This document shows positions 54,014 through 61,424 of a stretch of DNA of 64,000 nt, one piece after another. Position 1 is the first letter of the stretch. Every line of letters begins with the position of its first letter. This DNA comes from Segatella copri DSM 18205 (GTDB taxonomy: Bacteria; Bacteroidota; Bacteroidia; Bacteroidales; Bacteroidaceae). The notes under the pieces are model-generated. The model saw nothing but the letters and a program-made list of their open reading frames with translations. It had not been told where the DNA came from and ran no database searches. Location of the stretch: contig NZ_CP102288.1 in assembly GCF_025151535.1 (NCBI RefSeq), positions 1,059,501-1,123,500 on the forward strand, in the 5' to 3' direction. Made by a program: the position numbers and the translations under genes.

Positions 54014-54946
54014 TCACTTAGCAGCCCCATTGATTTCCCTGCGATATTCTGCAGGAGTAAGATGGATGATCTTCTGAAACTGCTCGAAGAAGAGAGTCGG
54101 CGTATTGTAGCCGGAACTGAAAGCCACTTCTGTGATGGTCAAATCTGAATTGGCAAGCAGCTTGCAGGCGTATTCGATGCGGATTTCTGCCAACACCTGG
54201 AAGATGCTCTTATCGGTGGATTTCTTGAAATAGCGGCAAAGCGAAGTCGGATTCTGACCTACAAAATCGGCAACATCCTTCAGCACCACCTTCTCACGGA
54301 AGTTATTATATAAATAGGTGTAGATTCTGCCGATAGGCTCCTCCAACTCAGGTTGTCTGTTGGCATTGTTATAAGCTGTTGATGACAAGAGTTGCGTTTC
54401 CTTGCAATGATGCAGGCGGTCGAGAATCTGGAGCAGGATGATAAGCCGTGAGGTGTGGGTGGATGAATCGAAAGCCTTCATCATCTCTAAGAGTTCATCA
54501 TACAAACCCTCATCATAGAACCGGATTCCATACTGGCTTTTTGAAAGAAGCTCTGAAATATGGGCGTAATCGGGTAGATTCAAAAGAGACGAAGGAAACA
54601 ATTGAGGACTGAACTGGATGGCTTCGCCACTACTATACAGCCTATCTTCCTGTTCTGTTTCAAGCCCTGGTTTAAGTTCTTCTTTCCCAGCATTCTCCCC
54701 ACTCTTCATCCGGCTTTTACAAAGATGAAGATGCGGAACATTGCTTCCTATCAGCGCAACATCACCTTCTGTATAAGGCGCAACGCCCTCGCCCACGAAC
54801 TGCTTTCCGCTGCCGTGGGTGAAAATCATGAGTTCATACTCCGCATGCTTATGCAGGGGCAGAACGAACTCCGGATAAGTAATATGACTGCACAAAGTTA
54901 TCATTTCGTGCGCAATCTTTCGTTCTAATATAGGCATAATCTCCAT
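54014..54946 (-). CDS. AraC-family transcriptional regulator
   Basis: 310 residues. The N-terminal cupin-like effector part (about 20-90: FVLPLHKHAEYELMIFTHGS) and the C-terminal AraC DNA-binding domain with two helix-turn-helix motifs (about 210-305: VLKDVADFVGQNPTSLCRYF and LTITEVAFSSGYNTPTLFFE, then FQKIIHLTPAEYRREI). It lies between the aldo/keto reductase (same strand) and a divergent TauE-type permease gene; it probably regulates one or both. Confidence 0.9.
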   Translation of the reverse strand: MEIMPILERKIAHEMITLCSHITYPEFVLPLHKHAEYELMIFTHGSGKQFVGEGVAPYTEGDVALIGSNVPHLHLCKSRMKSGENAGKEELKPGLETEQEDRLYSSGEAIQFSPQLFPSSLLNLPDYAHISELLSKSQYGIRFYDEGLYDELLEMMKAFDSSTHTSRLIILLQILDRLHHCKETQLLSSTAYNNANRQPELEEPIGRIYTYLYNNFREKVVLKDVADFVGQNPTSLCRYFKKSTDKSIFQVLAEIRIEYACKLLANSDLTITEVAFSSGYNTPTLFFEQFQKIIHLTPAEYRREINGAAK

Positions 54947-54982
54947 TTATCTGCGTTTGTGCAAATATCCACTATGATAACG

Positions 54983-54990
54983 CAAATATA
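54983..54990 (-). promoter_or_regulatory. Promoter box for the AraC-type gene
   Basis: Minus-strand TATATTTG (complement of CAAATATA), 36 nt before the start codon. Confidence 0.5.
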
Positions 54991-55017
54991 ATGGATAATA
55001 TTGTACGAAAGAAGCCG

Positions 55018-55025
55018 TAATTTTG
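55018..55025 (+). promoter_or_regulatory. Promoter box for the TauE/SafE gene
   Basis: TAATTTTG, 47 nt before the start codon at 55073, divergent from the AraC-type promoter. Confidence 0.5.
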
Positions 55026-55072
55026 CACCCACAAATAAAATAGAATAGTAACAAATAAAAAGAAGAGAGAAA

Positions 55073-55816
55073 ATGATTGAAACTTTATCCGTATTTCAAT
55101 GGTCAATCCTGGCACTGGCTGCATTGTGCATAGGAATGTCGAAAACCGGTGTGCAGGGAATGATGCTCCTTATCGTGCCCTACATGGCAATGGCTTTTGG
55201 AGCCAAGGAATCAACAGGCGTAATCCTGCCGATGCTCTGCATGGCCGACATCATGGCTGTGGCTTACTACAAGCGCATAGCCGACTGGAAGACTGTGGCA
55301 AAGCTCTTGCCAACAGCCTTATTAGGCTTTCTCGTAGCACTTTTTGTTGACAAACTCGTCCCGGCACAGGGATTCCGCCAACTGATGGGTTGGACGCTCG
55401 CCCTGGCGATGGCTGTAATGATTTGGAGCGAAATATTCGGCAAGGAAAACAGATGGATGCATAAATGGTGGTATTCTGCCCTCTTCGGTCTGCTCGGCGG
55501 TTTCACCACGATGATTGGCAATGCTGCCGGACCGGTAATGTCTGTCTATCTGCTCTCGATGCGCAAGGAGAAGATGGAATACATCGGCATTAACGCCTGG
55601 TTCTTCCTCGTTGTCAATCTGCTGAAAGTTCCTTTCCAAATCTTTGCCTGGGACAATATCACCTGGGGCTCGTTCTCGCTGAACCTCCTGATGCTCCCGG
55701 TAATAGGAATCGGAGCCTTGCTCGGAATCCGTCTGGTAAAACTCTTCCCAGAAAAAGCCTTCCGAAGATTCATCCAGATTGTCACTATACTTTCTGTAGC
55801 AATGATGCTCGTATAG
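55073..55816 (+). CDS. TauE/SafE family sulfite/anion exporter-like permease
   Basis: 247 residues with about 8 membrane helices. TauE/SafE features: ALCIGMSKTGVQGMMLLIVP near the start and its internal repeat GLLGGFTTMIGNAAGPVMSV (about 137-156). Family members move sulfite, sulfoacetate or related anions across the inner membrane. Divergent from the AraC-family gene, which is the likely regulator. Confidence 0.9.
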   Translation: MIETLSVFQWSILALAALCIGMSKTGVQGMMLLIVPYMAMAFGAKESTGVILPMLCMADIMAVAYYKRIADWKTVAKLLPTALLGFLVALFVDKLVPAQGFRQLMGWTLALAMAVMIWSEIFGKENRWMHKWWYSALFGLLGGFTTMIGNAAGPVMSVYLLSMRKEKMEYIGINAWFFLVVNLLKVPFQIFAWDNITWGSFSLNLLMLPVIGIGALLGIRLVKLFPEKAFRRFIQIVTILSVAMMLV

Positions 55817-55858
55817 GTCATTGAGAAATAGTACACAAAACTATTGAGACCAATCCTT

Positions 55859-55972
55859 TTATCGGTCTCGTCTGAAATCGTTGCGTCCGTCTCCATGCCA
55901 CCATGCGCCCAGGAAGGCGAGGATGGCACGGAGAACGATGTAGATAACAATGATGTCAACAAATTCATTCAT
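55859..55972 (-). CDS. Small membrane peptide (37 residues)
   Basis: ATG 55972 to TAA 55859. The product starts MNEFVDIIVIYIVLRAIL, continues to AFLGAWWHGDGRNDFRRDR: one hydrophobic segment, then a positively charged tail. The well-formed topology (inside-positive) favours a real gene, but no Shine-Dalgarno sequence is visible and I do not recognise the family. It lies downstream of the SLOG gene (23-nt gap) and could share its transcript. Confidence 0.5.
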   Translation of the reverse strand: MNEFVDIIVIYIVLRAILAFLGAWWHGDGRNDFRRDR

Positions 55973-55995
55973 AAGCTTGATATTTAGCGAGTTAT

Positions 55996-56493
55996 TCAAT
56001 ATACATTCACAACCGTAATGCCCAAACAGTTGGCTTTCTTGAAAGTGTAGTAAGTTCCACCCTTCTCTCTCCCATCATAGAAGGCAATGAGAAGGGACGC
56101 ATTCTCAACCATGAACTCGTCTCGATCAAGAAAACATCGGGTGTAATAGTATTCTGAAAGGATGATCACCTCATCTGCAGAAGCCATTAATCCATCATAA
56201 ACCACCCTATCACTGGGCTTGAACCTATCTGCCTGACCTCTGAAAGGAATGGCTGCGGTAAGCGTCATTCCCGGGCAGGAAGGTTTCAACGACTGCACAA
56301 TCTGGGCTGCCATCAAGTCAATACCGATGGCGAATCCCGAAATAAAATTGCTGATGCCATGCTCGTAAGCTTCGAGGATGGCTTTGGTCAATCGCTCTCT
56401 TATGACCTCCTGCTGTGAGAAGTTGTAAAAGCGATGTCCTGTAAAGGCTGCCGAAACAGCCTTGTCAAACTTTGTCATGTTCTTTCTTTTCAT
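55996..56493 (-). CDS. SLOG-fold (DUF1273-like) nucleotide-binding protein
   Basis: 165 residues. SLOG/DprA-like Rossmann fold: AAFTGHRFYNFS (the GHR motif), ISGFAIGIDLMAAQIV (GxxxGxD) and DEVIILSEYYYTR. The domain binds nucleotides or their derivatives and is common in bacterial nucleotide-signalling defence systems. The start ATG overlaps the stop of the phosphoribosyltransferase gene as ATGA, so both are translated together. A later ATG (codon 6) is possible. Confidence 0.8.
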   Translation of the reverse strand: MKRKNMTKFDKAVSAAFTGHRFYNFSQQEVIRERLTKAILEAYEHGISNFISGFAIGIDLMAAQIVQSLKPSCPGMTLTAAIPFRGQADRFKPSDRVVYDGLMASADEVIILSEYYYTRCFLDRDEFMVENASLLIAFYDGREKGGTYYTFKKANCLGITVVNVY

Positions 56494-56930
56494 TGCTGTA
56501 CGTATTTATAAGATGTCTTGCCGAGGAAAATGCCGTTTGTAACGTGCGCCCCGACTTGTTCCAATTGTGCGGTGTAGGCACAGAAAGAAGTGCCGGTAGT
56601 GACCACATCGTCCCAAATGCAGACTATCTTGTTTTTGAAGAAGTTCGCATCCACCTCAATATTATTCTTTTCCTTCAAGCGCTTTGCTCGCTCTTCCTTC
56701 TTGACCTTTGTGCCATGAACTGCGGTACGTTCGCCAACAACCTTGACAAGCATCTTTGCCACGCACTTCGCCACATCTGCATGATTTCGACCATCCTTGA
56801 AATCATAGATAACCTGGCGGTCGAAGAAAGCATCCATACCGATGTTCTTGATACGTACCGGATAATAGCGCAAAAAGCTGCTCAACTCCTTATCCTCCTG
56901 TCCCTTGATGTAAACCTGTACCATGTTCAT
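56490..56930 (-). CDS. Phosphoribosyltransferase-like protein
   Basis: About 146 residues from 56930 (MNMVQVYIKG); the frame extends 12 codons further, without support. The PRPP-binding motif is IVCIWDDVVTTGTSFCAY (about 112-129), like type I phosphoribosyltransferases of the ComF group. The N-terminal part is short and has no zinc ribbon as in ComF. It lies between DUF2958 and the SLOG gene, with the SLOG gene coupled. A nucleotide-processing module is implied; substrate unknown. Confidence 0.72.
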   Translation of the reverse strand: MNMVQVYIKGQEDKELSSFLRYYPVRIKNIGMDAFFDRQVIYDFKDGRNHADVAKCVAKMLVKVVGERTAVHGTKVKKEERAKRLKEKNNIEVDANFFKNKIVCIWDDVVTTGTSFCAYTAQLEQVGAHVTNGIFLGKTSYKYVQQ

Positions 56931-56994
56931 TGCTTTAAGTGTTGTTACTTGGCAGGTAGCAGCCATCAGCCACTACCCACCGAGAAAAATGTTT

Positions 56995-57372
56995 TCAATC
57001 GTAAAGTCTGTTGAGAAAAGACTGCAACTCTCTGTCGATGATTTCAGAAAGCTGACATGGTTGGAATGGCTTTCTCTGCTCCACTCTGACCTTGCCGAGT
57101 CCGAACTTGGTTGCGTCCAACTCCACACTTGCCATTTCATTGGCAGAAATGTAGCTGTACTCAGTCTCAGCCAAACCTACAACGATGCCAAAGAGCACAA
57201 AATCATCATTCTCTCGCTGTCCTTCAAGAATGTACCAGCGAGCGTTGCCGATGAAAAACACTGCGATGCAAACTGCATCCTTCTTTTTGCTATCCTGGGA
57301 ATAGAGCGGATAGTCCTGCATTGCCTTCTCCAATTCTGGAGTAATCAGGCGGTTGTTGAAATCTTTTGCCAT
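56995..57372 (-). CDS. DUF2958 domain protein
   Basis: 125 residues from 57372 (MAKDFNNRLITPELEKAM); an upstream 109-codon extension of the frame has no family character. DUF2958: VCIAVFFIGNARWYILEGQ, FVLFGIVVGLAETEYSYISA and a C-terminal ELQSFLNRLYD. The family is typical of plasmids and integrative elements, function unknown. Preceded at 17 nt by the box ACGAAAGGGAGA, which also precedes the Cys-rich gene at 61907. First gene of a leftward operon with the phosphoribosyltransferase and SLOG genes. Confidence 0.85.
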   Translation of the reverse strand: MAKDFNNRLITPELEKAMQDYPLYSQDSKKKDAVCIAVFFIGNARWYILEGQRENDDFVLFGIVVGLAETEYSYISANEMASVELDATKFGLGKVRVEQRKPFQPCQLSEIIDRELQSFLNRLYD

Positions 57373-57389
57373 AGTCTCTAAATTTATTT

Positions 57390-57417
57390 TCTCCCTTTCG
57401 TTAAGTCCTTTCGGACT
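57390..57417 (-). promoter_or_regulatory. Leader hairpin and purine box shared with another element gene
   Basis: On the minus strand the hairpin AAGTCCGAAAGGACTT is followed by AACGAAAGGGAGA, 17 nt before the DUF2958 start. The same box stands at the same distance from the start at 61907 (61925-61936), also after a hairpin. Confidence 0.55.
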
Positions 57418-57922
57418 TGGGATCGGGAAGCTTTTTCTGCTTTTCAAAGTGCGTACAAGGCAATAAGGCAAGTCTGATGGGAAAAATACTCTTTTGCATG
57501 TTACATGGAAAAGGAAGATTGTTACCGAATCACGACTTGCTATTTGCCAAATACGCGATAACTTTGCAGAAAAAGAATCCCGAAATCCCAAAGACGATAC
57601 GGCATCAAAGCCTTCTGGTTTCAGTAAGAAGAAAAAGTATAACAGGGAATGACTGCAGGGATAGAAAAGCCGGGTGGGAATAGGCCAAGCAAGTATCAAC
57701 AGTTTTTAAAACCAGCGTGTTGCTCCTTCGTAAGTCGATATAATCGGCCTCGAAAGAACAACACCCTGGCTAACTGTTCATGCTTACTGGACTATGGCGT
57801 GGGCGAAGCATTAAAAGGGACAATTAGCCGATTATCACTATAAGAACAGCTCATTTTGGTTAAAATCCGCATGTTTATACCATTTTTTTGCTGCTACGCA
57901 AAAAGATTTCGCACTATTTTTG
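57418..57922. other. Region without a recognised gene
   Basis: A plus-strand frame ending at about 57652 encodes a Lys-rich tail (DDTASKPSGFSKKKKYNRE) but has no start codon after its upstream stop; a similar remnant ends at about 62985. No confident gene. Confidence 0.4.
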
Positions 57923-57930
57923 TATCTTTG
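57923..57930 (+). promoter_or_regulatory. Promoter of the putative structured RNA
   Basis: TATCTTTG with good surrounding context (TTTTTG before it), about 7 nt before the expected start near 57937. Confidence 0.6.
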
Positions 57931-57936
57931 CACCCG

Positions 57937-58215
57937 TTAAAAGAATTTAGAAGTAAAATACAATAAAAAATCCTATACGGAAATGAATTTAAATATGCAC
58001 ATAACATCACAATCATTCGTTCAGAGCTATCGACGCTTTGAGCGGAATAGTTATGTACATACATCAAGTACATCAGATACAGCCGGTATAGGATTCCCAT
58101 ATCATTATTCGCATAGTTATTTCTATCGGGTATCGTAGCAGCGTGCCCCACAGAGAACAGAGATAATATTGAAGAGTTGGAGTTTCCTTGCCGGGAGAAT
58201 CCAACTTTTTCTTTT
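57937..58215 (+). ncRNA. Putative structured RNA of about 280 nt
   Basis: It lies between a good promoter and a terminator-like hairpin. Three nested stems are visible: AATCCTATACGG (57969-57980) with CCGGTATAGGATT (58083-58095); ACATAAC (57999-58005) with GTTATGT (58050-58056); ATTCGTTCAGAGC (58015-58027) with GCTTTGAGCGGAAT (58035-58048), loop TATCGAC. A 51-codon ORF (57983-58138) overlaps it, so a structured peptide mRNA is an alternative. I recognise no RNA family. Confidence 0.5.
58175..58215 (+). terminator. Terminator at the end of the structured RNA
   Basis: AGTTGGA (58175-58181) pairs with TCCAACT (58200-58206), extended by imperfect inner pairs and followed by TTTTCTTTTT. Confidence 0.65.
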
Positions 58216-58300
58216 TAGCCAAATGCTTGCATCTGCTCTGACATGGCGAGGAAAAGCTGGATAAAATCCAACCATTTTTTACGCTTAAAATGAAAGAACT

Positions 58301-58714
58301 ATGCCAGCAAATAAGAATGCCTTAATAAGGTACAAAACTATAGACAACTGTTTAAGAAACAGATACAGAAGATGGACTCTCGATGATCTCGTGGAGGCAT
58401 GTAGCGATGCACTCTACGACATGGAGGGAATCACCAAAGGAGTATGCGCCAGAACTGTTCAGATGGACATACAGATTATGAGATCTGACAAACTGGGCTA
58501 CAATGCTCCTATCGAGGTTTATGACAGAATATACTACAGATACGCTGATCCAGACTACTCTATCACTGAAATGCCTTTATCCATAGAGGACTGCAAGCTG
58601 ATAAAGAAGGCTATCATTCTTCTTGAAAACAAGAAGGATAAGAACAACGAAGACTCCATCCAGGTGCTCAACAAAGTACAGGACAGACTCAAATCTATTC
58701 TGAACTTTGTGTAA
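58301..58714 (+). CDS. WYL-type regulator, N-terminal domain only
   Basis: 137 residues. The start (MPANKNALIRYKTIDNCLRN) and the winged helix (RWTLDDLVEACSDALYDMEG, RTVQMDIQIMRSDKLGYNAP) match Bacteroidetes WYL-family regulators, which are about 300 residues with a WYL ligand domain. Here the chain stops soon after PLSIEDCKLIKKAIILLENK, so the WYL domain is missing. This could be a truncated gene or a small DNA-binding variant. It follows the structured RNA. WYL regulators often control defence loci. Confidence 0.72.
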   Translation: MPANKNALIRYKTIDNCLRNRYRRWTLDDLVEACSDALYDMEGITKGVCARTVQMDIQIMRSDKLGYNAPIEVYDRIYYRYADPDYSITEMPLSIEDCKLIKKAIILLENKKDKNNEDSIQVLNKVQDRLKSILNFV

Positions 58715-58732
58715 GGATAAAGGAGGAAAATT

Positions 58733-58774
58733 ATGAGTGAACATCAACGAGCCATCGTCTTACAAGAAAGCTAA
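58733..58774 (+). CDS. 13-residue peptide ORF with strong ribosome site
   Basis: ATG 58733 to TAA 58772, product MSEHQRAIVLQES. AAAGGAGG lies 8 nt before the ATG, stronger than most sites here, and a terminator begins right after the stop. Could be a leader peptide or the remains of the WYL gene's downstream partner. Confidence 0.35.
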   Translation: MSEHQRAIVLQES

Positions 58775-58817
58775 AAGGCTTCTTTTCAAGCAAAATTGCC
58801 TGAAAAGAAGCCTTTCT
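58775..58817 (+). terminator. Terminator after the WYL-type gene
   Basis: AAAGGCTTCTTTTCA (58775-58789) pairs with TGAAAAGAAGCCTTT (58801-58815), 15 bp around an 11-nt loop. On the minus strand the same hairpin ends the tRNA operon. Confidence 0.85.
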
Positions 58818-58821
58818 TATG

Positions 58822-58896
58822 TGGAGCTTCAAGTAGGATTCGGACCTACGACCTGCTCATTACAAGGGAGCTACACTACCACTGTGCTATTGAAGC
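58822..58896 (-). tRNA. tRNA-Thr (anticodon TGT)
   Basis: Acceptor GCTTCAA/TTGAAGC pairs fully; the anticodon loop CTTGTAA carries TGT; TCCA follows at the 3' end (encoded CCA). Last tRNA of a leftward operon with promoter at 59235. Confidence 0.9.
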
Positions 58897-58901
58897 ATTT
58901 G

Positions 58902-58975
58902 GGAGTTTGATGGGGATCGAACCCATGACCACCAGAGCCACAACCTGGCACTCTACCAACTGAGCTACAAACTCC
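58902..58975 (-). tRNA. tRNA-His (anticodon GTG)
   Basis: Acceptor GAGTTTG/CAAACTC pairs fully, preceded by the extra G(-1) opposite C73, a hallmark of tRNA-His. Anticodon loop TTGTGGC, T arm ATGGG-TTCGATC-CCCAT. Confidence 0.92.
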
Positions 58976-59003
58976 ATATAAACTCCAGATGGATTTCTTT
59001 GAG

Positions 59004-59064
59004 AATCGCCATGCACTCGGCATAATCCAAGCAAGCTTGGCTTCTGCTCTCGCTTAAGGCGATT
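59004..59064. repeat. 61-bp element bounded by AATCGCC/GGCGATT
   Basis: AATCGCC (59004-59010) and GGCGATT (59058-59064) form the ends; inside lies CCAAGCAAGCTTGG. Its right end runs into the T loop of the Arg-like tRNA, so the tRNA seems interrupted there. Confidence 0.45.
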
Positions 59065-59121
59065 TCGAACCACCACCTCCAGAACCGAAATCTGGTATGC
59101 TACCAATTACACCATGAAGTT
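59051..59121 (-). tRNA. Degenerate tRNA, Arg-like (anticodon TCG), acceptor stem broken
   Basis: D arm, anticodon stem CCAGA/TCTGG with loop TTTCGGT, and TTCGAA of the T loop are intact. But the 5' acceptor AACTTCA has no matching 3' strand (TGAAGTT expected, TTAAGCG present) and the T stem is weak. Probably inactive. Confidence 0.5.
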
Positions 59122-59135
59122 GTTTATTTTACTTG

Positions 59136-59220
59136 TCGCCCCAGAAGGATTCGAACCTTCGGAACCTTTCGGTTCGGCACGTTAGCAGTGTGCTGGTTTA
59201 AGCCGCTCACCCATACTTCC
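59136..59220 (-). tRNA. tRNA-Ser (anticodon GCT), acceptor stem mismatched
   Basis: Anticodon stem GCACA/CGTGC with loop CTGCTAA, long variable arm GAACC/GGTTC, T arm GAAGG/CCTTC. The 5' acceptor GGAAGTA faces TGGGGCG, with almost no pairs, so processing and charging would fail unless edited. First tRNA of the operon. Confidence 0.65.
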
Positions 59221-59234
59221 TTGTTTTGACGATG

Positions 59235-59242
59235 CAAAGGTA
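59235..59242 (-). promoter_or_regulatory. Promoter of the tRNA operon
   Basis: Minus-strand TACCTTTG, 14 nt before the tRNA-Ser 5' end. Confidence 0.6.
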
Positions 59243-59476
59243 GAAAGGGAGAGTGAAGTCTTTTTTCGTAGCAAGAAAAAAGTTTCAAAAAAGTTGTTTA
59301 TTGAGCGATTTTTCTAGAAAAAAGGGTTTAAAGAGTCTCTTTTTCGGCATTTTACGGCTTTTGAATGTGTATTCATGTACACACCTATACATATATACAT
59401 TTATTCACGTCCACATGACCAACAACAATGAAAGTTAGATTTTCCTAATTGCGTCCACAGTGCGGACGTAATCCAA
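59243..59476. other. Intergenic region with iteron-like repeats
   Basis: No gene seen. At 59367-59420 the stretch GTGTATTCATGTACAC and ATTCACGTCCACATG resembles the repeats near parA. Confidence 0.45.
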
Positions 59477-59540
59477 AAAGTTGCTATTTTTGCATCGAAG
59501 TATTCATATACGAATATCTGCGTACAAAAATAGCAACTTT
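59477..59540 (+). repeat. 64-bp palindromic element, copy 1
   Basis: Arms AAAGTTGCTATTTTTG (59477-59492) and CAAAAATAGCAACTTT (59525-59540) are perfect reverse complements and each holds a TATTTTTG promoter-like box, so the element could fire both ways. An inverted second copy lies at 63647-63710. Confidence 0.85.
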
Positions 59541-59671
59541 CTTATGCAGGATTTTCAACGATTAAATTACCTCTGACACACCACAAAAACCGTTTTAACC
59601 CCGATATTTGTAATTTTATTGCAGATTACGGGGTTAAATCCTGTTTTTATATATGTTTAAGGCTTTTACTA

Positions 59672-60178
59672 TCAATAAACCAATGAATAGTTCACATTGA
59701 AATAGGAGTCTGAAATCTTCATGGTTGTAATCACCATGGATTTTTCCTGGTTGGTGAAGCAGTACTGCAGGCTGGCTTCATCGGCTGAAACAAGCGTGTA
59801 GTGCTTCTTCAGATAGTCAATGACAAGCCCACGGTTCACACTTTGCTCCGTATCAATGACAGAATAGAGCGAACCGTCAAGACGGGAGAAGCTGTAAAGA
59901 ACGCCTTCACTACCCTGCCCTGTCATATAGGTCAACGAGATGTTGTCGCCGGAAGTCTCAGCCACCTGGCGGTAACGCTTCATGGATTGAGCCATATAGC
60001 TCTTGACCTCATCCACATTCGCACCCATGATGTGGAATGGCTCTGTCCAAACGTCCAGTTTTGTTTCCGGACTCTCGACCTCCCCCATCGGGTCATCATT
60101 GCCGCAAGAGGTGAATACTACTGGTGAAGCCATCATCATCAGAAGGATGGCGATTGAAAGATACTTTTTCATTTTCAT
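59672..60178 (-). CDS. Hypothetical lipoprotein
   Basis: 168 residues. Signal peptide with lipobox VVFTSCGNDD (Cys about 25), typical of Bacteroidetes surface-exposed lipoproteins (Asp/Asn-rich after Cys). The mature part is about 140 residues (WTEPFHIMGANVDEVKSYMA, SADEASLQYCFTNQEKSM) without a recognised family. Situated downstream of the partition genes, with a repeat array in its upstream region; probably cargo of the mobile element. Confidence 0.7.
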   Translation of the reverse strand: MKMKKYLSIAILLMMMASPVVFTSCGNDDPMGEVESPETKLDVWTEPFHIMGANVDEVKSYMAQSMKRYRQVAETSGDNISLTYMTGQGSEGVLYSFSRLDGSLYSVIDTEQSVNRGLVIDYLKKHYTLVSADEASLQYCFTNQEKSMVITTMKISDSYFNVNYSLVY

Positions 60179-60216
60179 GACTTTTCGTTTTTGATGTTAT
60201 TTAATTTCATTGTATT

Positions 60217-60290
60217 CATATCCACATGGGGATTTGTATCATCGTACACGTGTATCAATGTATTCATGTGTACATGGCTACACGTCCACA
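60217..60290. repeat. Iteron-like repeats between the lipoprotein gene and the partition genes
   Basis: Contains TATTCATGTGTACATGGCTA (60261-60280) followed by CACGTCCACA, nearly identical to 61430-61454, plus CGTACACGTGTATCAATG. Confidence 0.65.
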
Positions 60291-60294
60291 CTTT

Positions 60295-60639
60295 CTACAT
60301 GACTTCCCGGATGGTTTTAGTCCTGATTTTCTTGACCTTACCATACTTCGACTCATAAGCTTCAACGCCTTGTTTCATGACGTATTCCATGAAGGAACGG
60401 ATGGTGAAACCTTCTTTTCGGGCGATGCTCTGAACCTTGTCAACGAGTTCCTTTGAGCATATAAAGGAGAAATGTCGCCAGGGTTCATCATTAGGCGAAT
60501 CGCTCACTGCCTGAGGGTTGGGAGCAGAAATCTGTTGCTCCTGAGGATTCCCAGGAGACCTGTCAAATCTGTCCTGCGGATGAATGGCAGCCTTTCCGAG
60601 AATGTTGCCAAGCAGAATGTCCATATTCTTCTTTGCCAT
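60295..60639 (-). CDS. Small ribbon-helix-helix-like partition partner
   Basis: 114 residues. Disordered Pro/Gln-rich middle (about 20-50) and a C-terminal helical domain (FICSKELVDKVQSIARKEGF, TIRSFMEYVMKQGVEAYESK) like ribbon-helix-helix proteins. It starts 5 nt after the parA stop. Position and size suit a ParB-like centromere-binding protein (type Ib partition) or the DUF3408-like TraB of Bacteroidetes conjugative elements. Confidence 0.68.
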   Translation of the reverse strand: MAKKNMDILLGNILGKAAIHPQDRFDRSPGNPQEQQISAPNPQAVSDSPNDEPWRHFSFICSKELVDKVQSIARKEGFTIRSFMEYVMKQGVEAYESKYGKVKKIRTKTIREVM

Positions 60640-60644
60640 AGTCT

Positions 60645-61397
60645 TTACTGATTACGTGAAATAATTTCTTCTGTCAATGCCTGATAGTCCTTCGCTCCGT
60701 TCGACTGAGGGTCATATTCAAAGATACTCTGACCGCTGCCTGCCGATTCTGCCAGGGCGATGTTTTCACGGATGCGAGTCTGCATGGTGATAGTCTCGTA
60801 ACGGGACTTCACGGCTTGCTCAACCACCTTGTTCAACTTGCGATGGTTGAATCTGGCGATGAAAACTCCTCCCAGTCTGAGGTTCGGCTTCACTCGCTGC
60901 AATGTAGAGACAAAGGAATCGAGCATTCTCATTCCTTTCAGAGGAAGAAGCTCTGGAGTCATCGGAACGATGATTTTATCAGCTGCGAGGAAAGCGTTTG
61001 TGGTGACGATTCCCAAAGATGGAGGACAGTCTATGAGAATGTAGTCATAGTTCTGCTTCACGGGTTCGAGCAGTCGGCTCAGCAGCTGTTCTCTTGCCAG
61101 GAGATTGGTCAAGGCAATCTCTGCGCTTGCCATTTCGAGGGAGGAAGGAACGAGGTCGAGGTTCTCCCTGATGTGTTTCACTGGCAGGGGTGCGCCTTCA
61201 ACCAGAGAGTCAAAGATGCTTGCCTGCACTTCATCTTCATTAGGGATGAAATACAGGGTAAGATTTGCCTGACCGTCAAGGTCTATGAGCAGGACTTTCT
61301 TGCCCATACGTGCCATGCAAGCCCCGATGGAGGCTGTAGAGGTGGTCTTCGAAACGCCACCTTTATGATTGGCGAATGTAATGATTTTCAATGACAT
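60645..61397 (-). CDS. parA: ParA-family partition ATPase
   Basis: About 250 residues from 61397 (MSLKIITFANHKGGVSKTT); the frame extends 29 codons upstream through the repeat array, not used. Deviant Walker A KGGVSKTT, A' LLIDLDGQANLT, Walker B DYILIDCPPSLG. It positions plasmids or elements for segregation with its small partner encoded downstream. The promoter box TACCTTTG (61482-61489) precedes an iteron array that lies in its leader, a typical autoregulation layout. Confidence 0.9.
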   Translation of the reverse strand: MSLKIITFANHKGGVSKTTSTASIGACMARMGKKVLLIDLDGQANLTLYFIPNEDEVQASIFDSLVEGAPLPVKHIRENLDLVPSSLEMASAEIALTNLLAREQLLSRLLEPVKQNYDYILIDCPPSLGIVTTNAFLAADKIIVPMTPELLPLKGMRMLDSFVSTLQRVKPNLRLGGVFIARFNHRKLNKVVEQAVKSRYETITMQTRIRENIALAESAGSGQSIFEYDPQSNGAKDYQALTEEIISRNQ

Positions 61398-61424
61398 AAT
61401 ATAAAATCTTTTGTATATATGTAT

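Noticed and set aside
57983..58138. 51-codon ORF inside the structured RNA as a real gene
   Set aside because: Its ends coincide with RNA stems, composition is Ser/Tyr/His-rich without a known family, and no ribosome site is visible. Kept only as an alternative.
57894..58151. 85-codon minus-strand frame
   Set aside because: Antisense to the structured RNA, no start signal.
57937..58215. Retron or group II intron RNA
   Set aside because: No reverse transcriptase gene nearby and no recognisable intron domain V or msr/msd layout.
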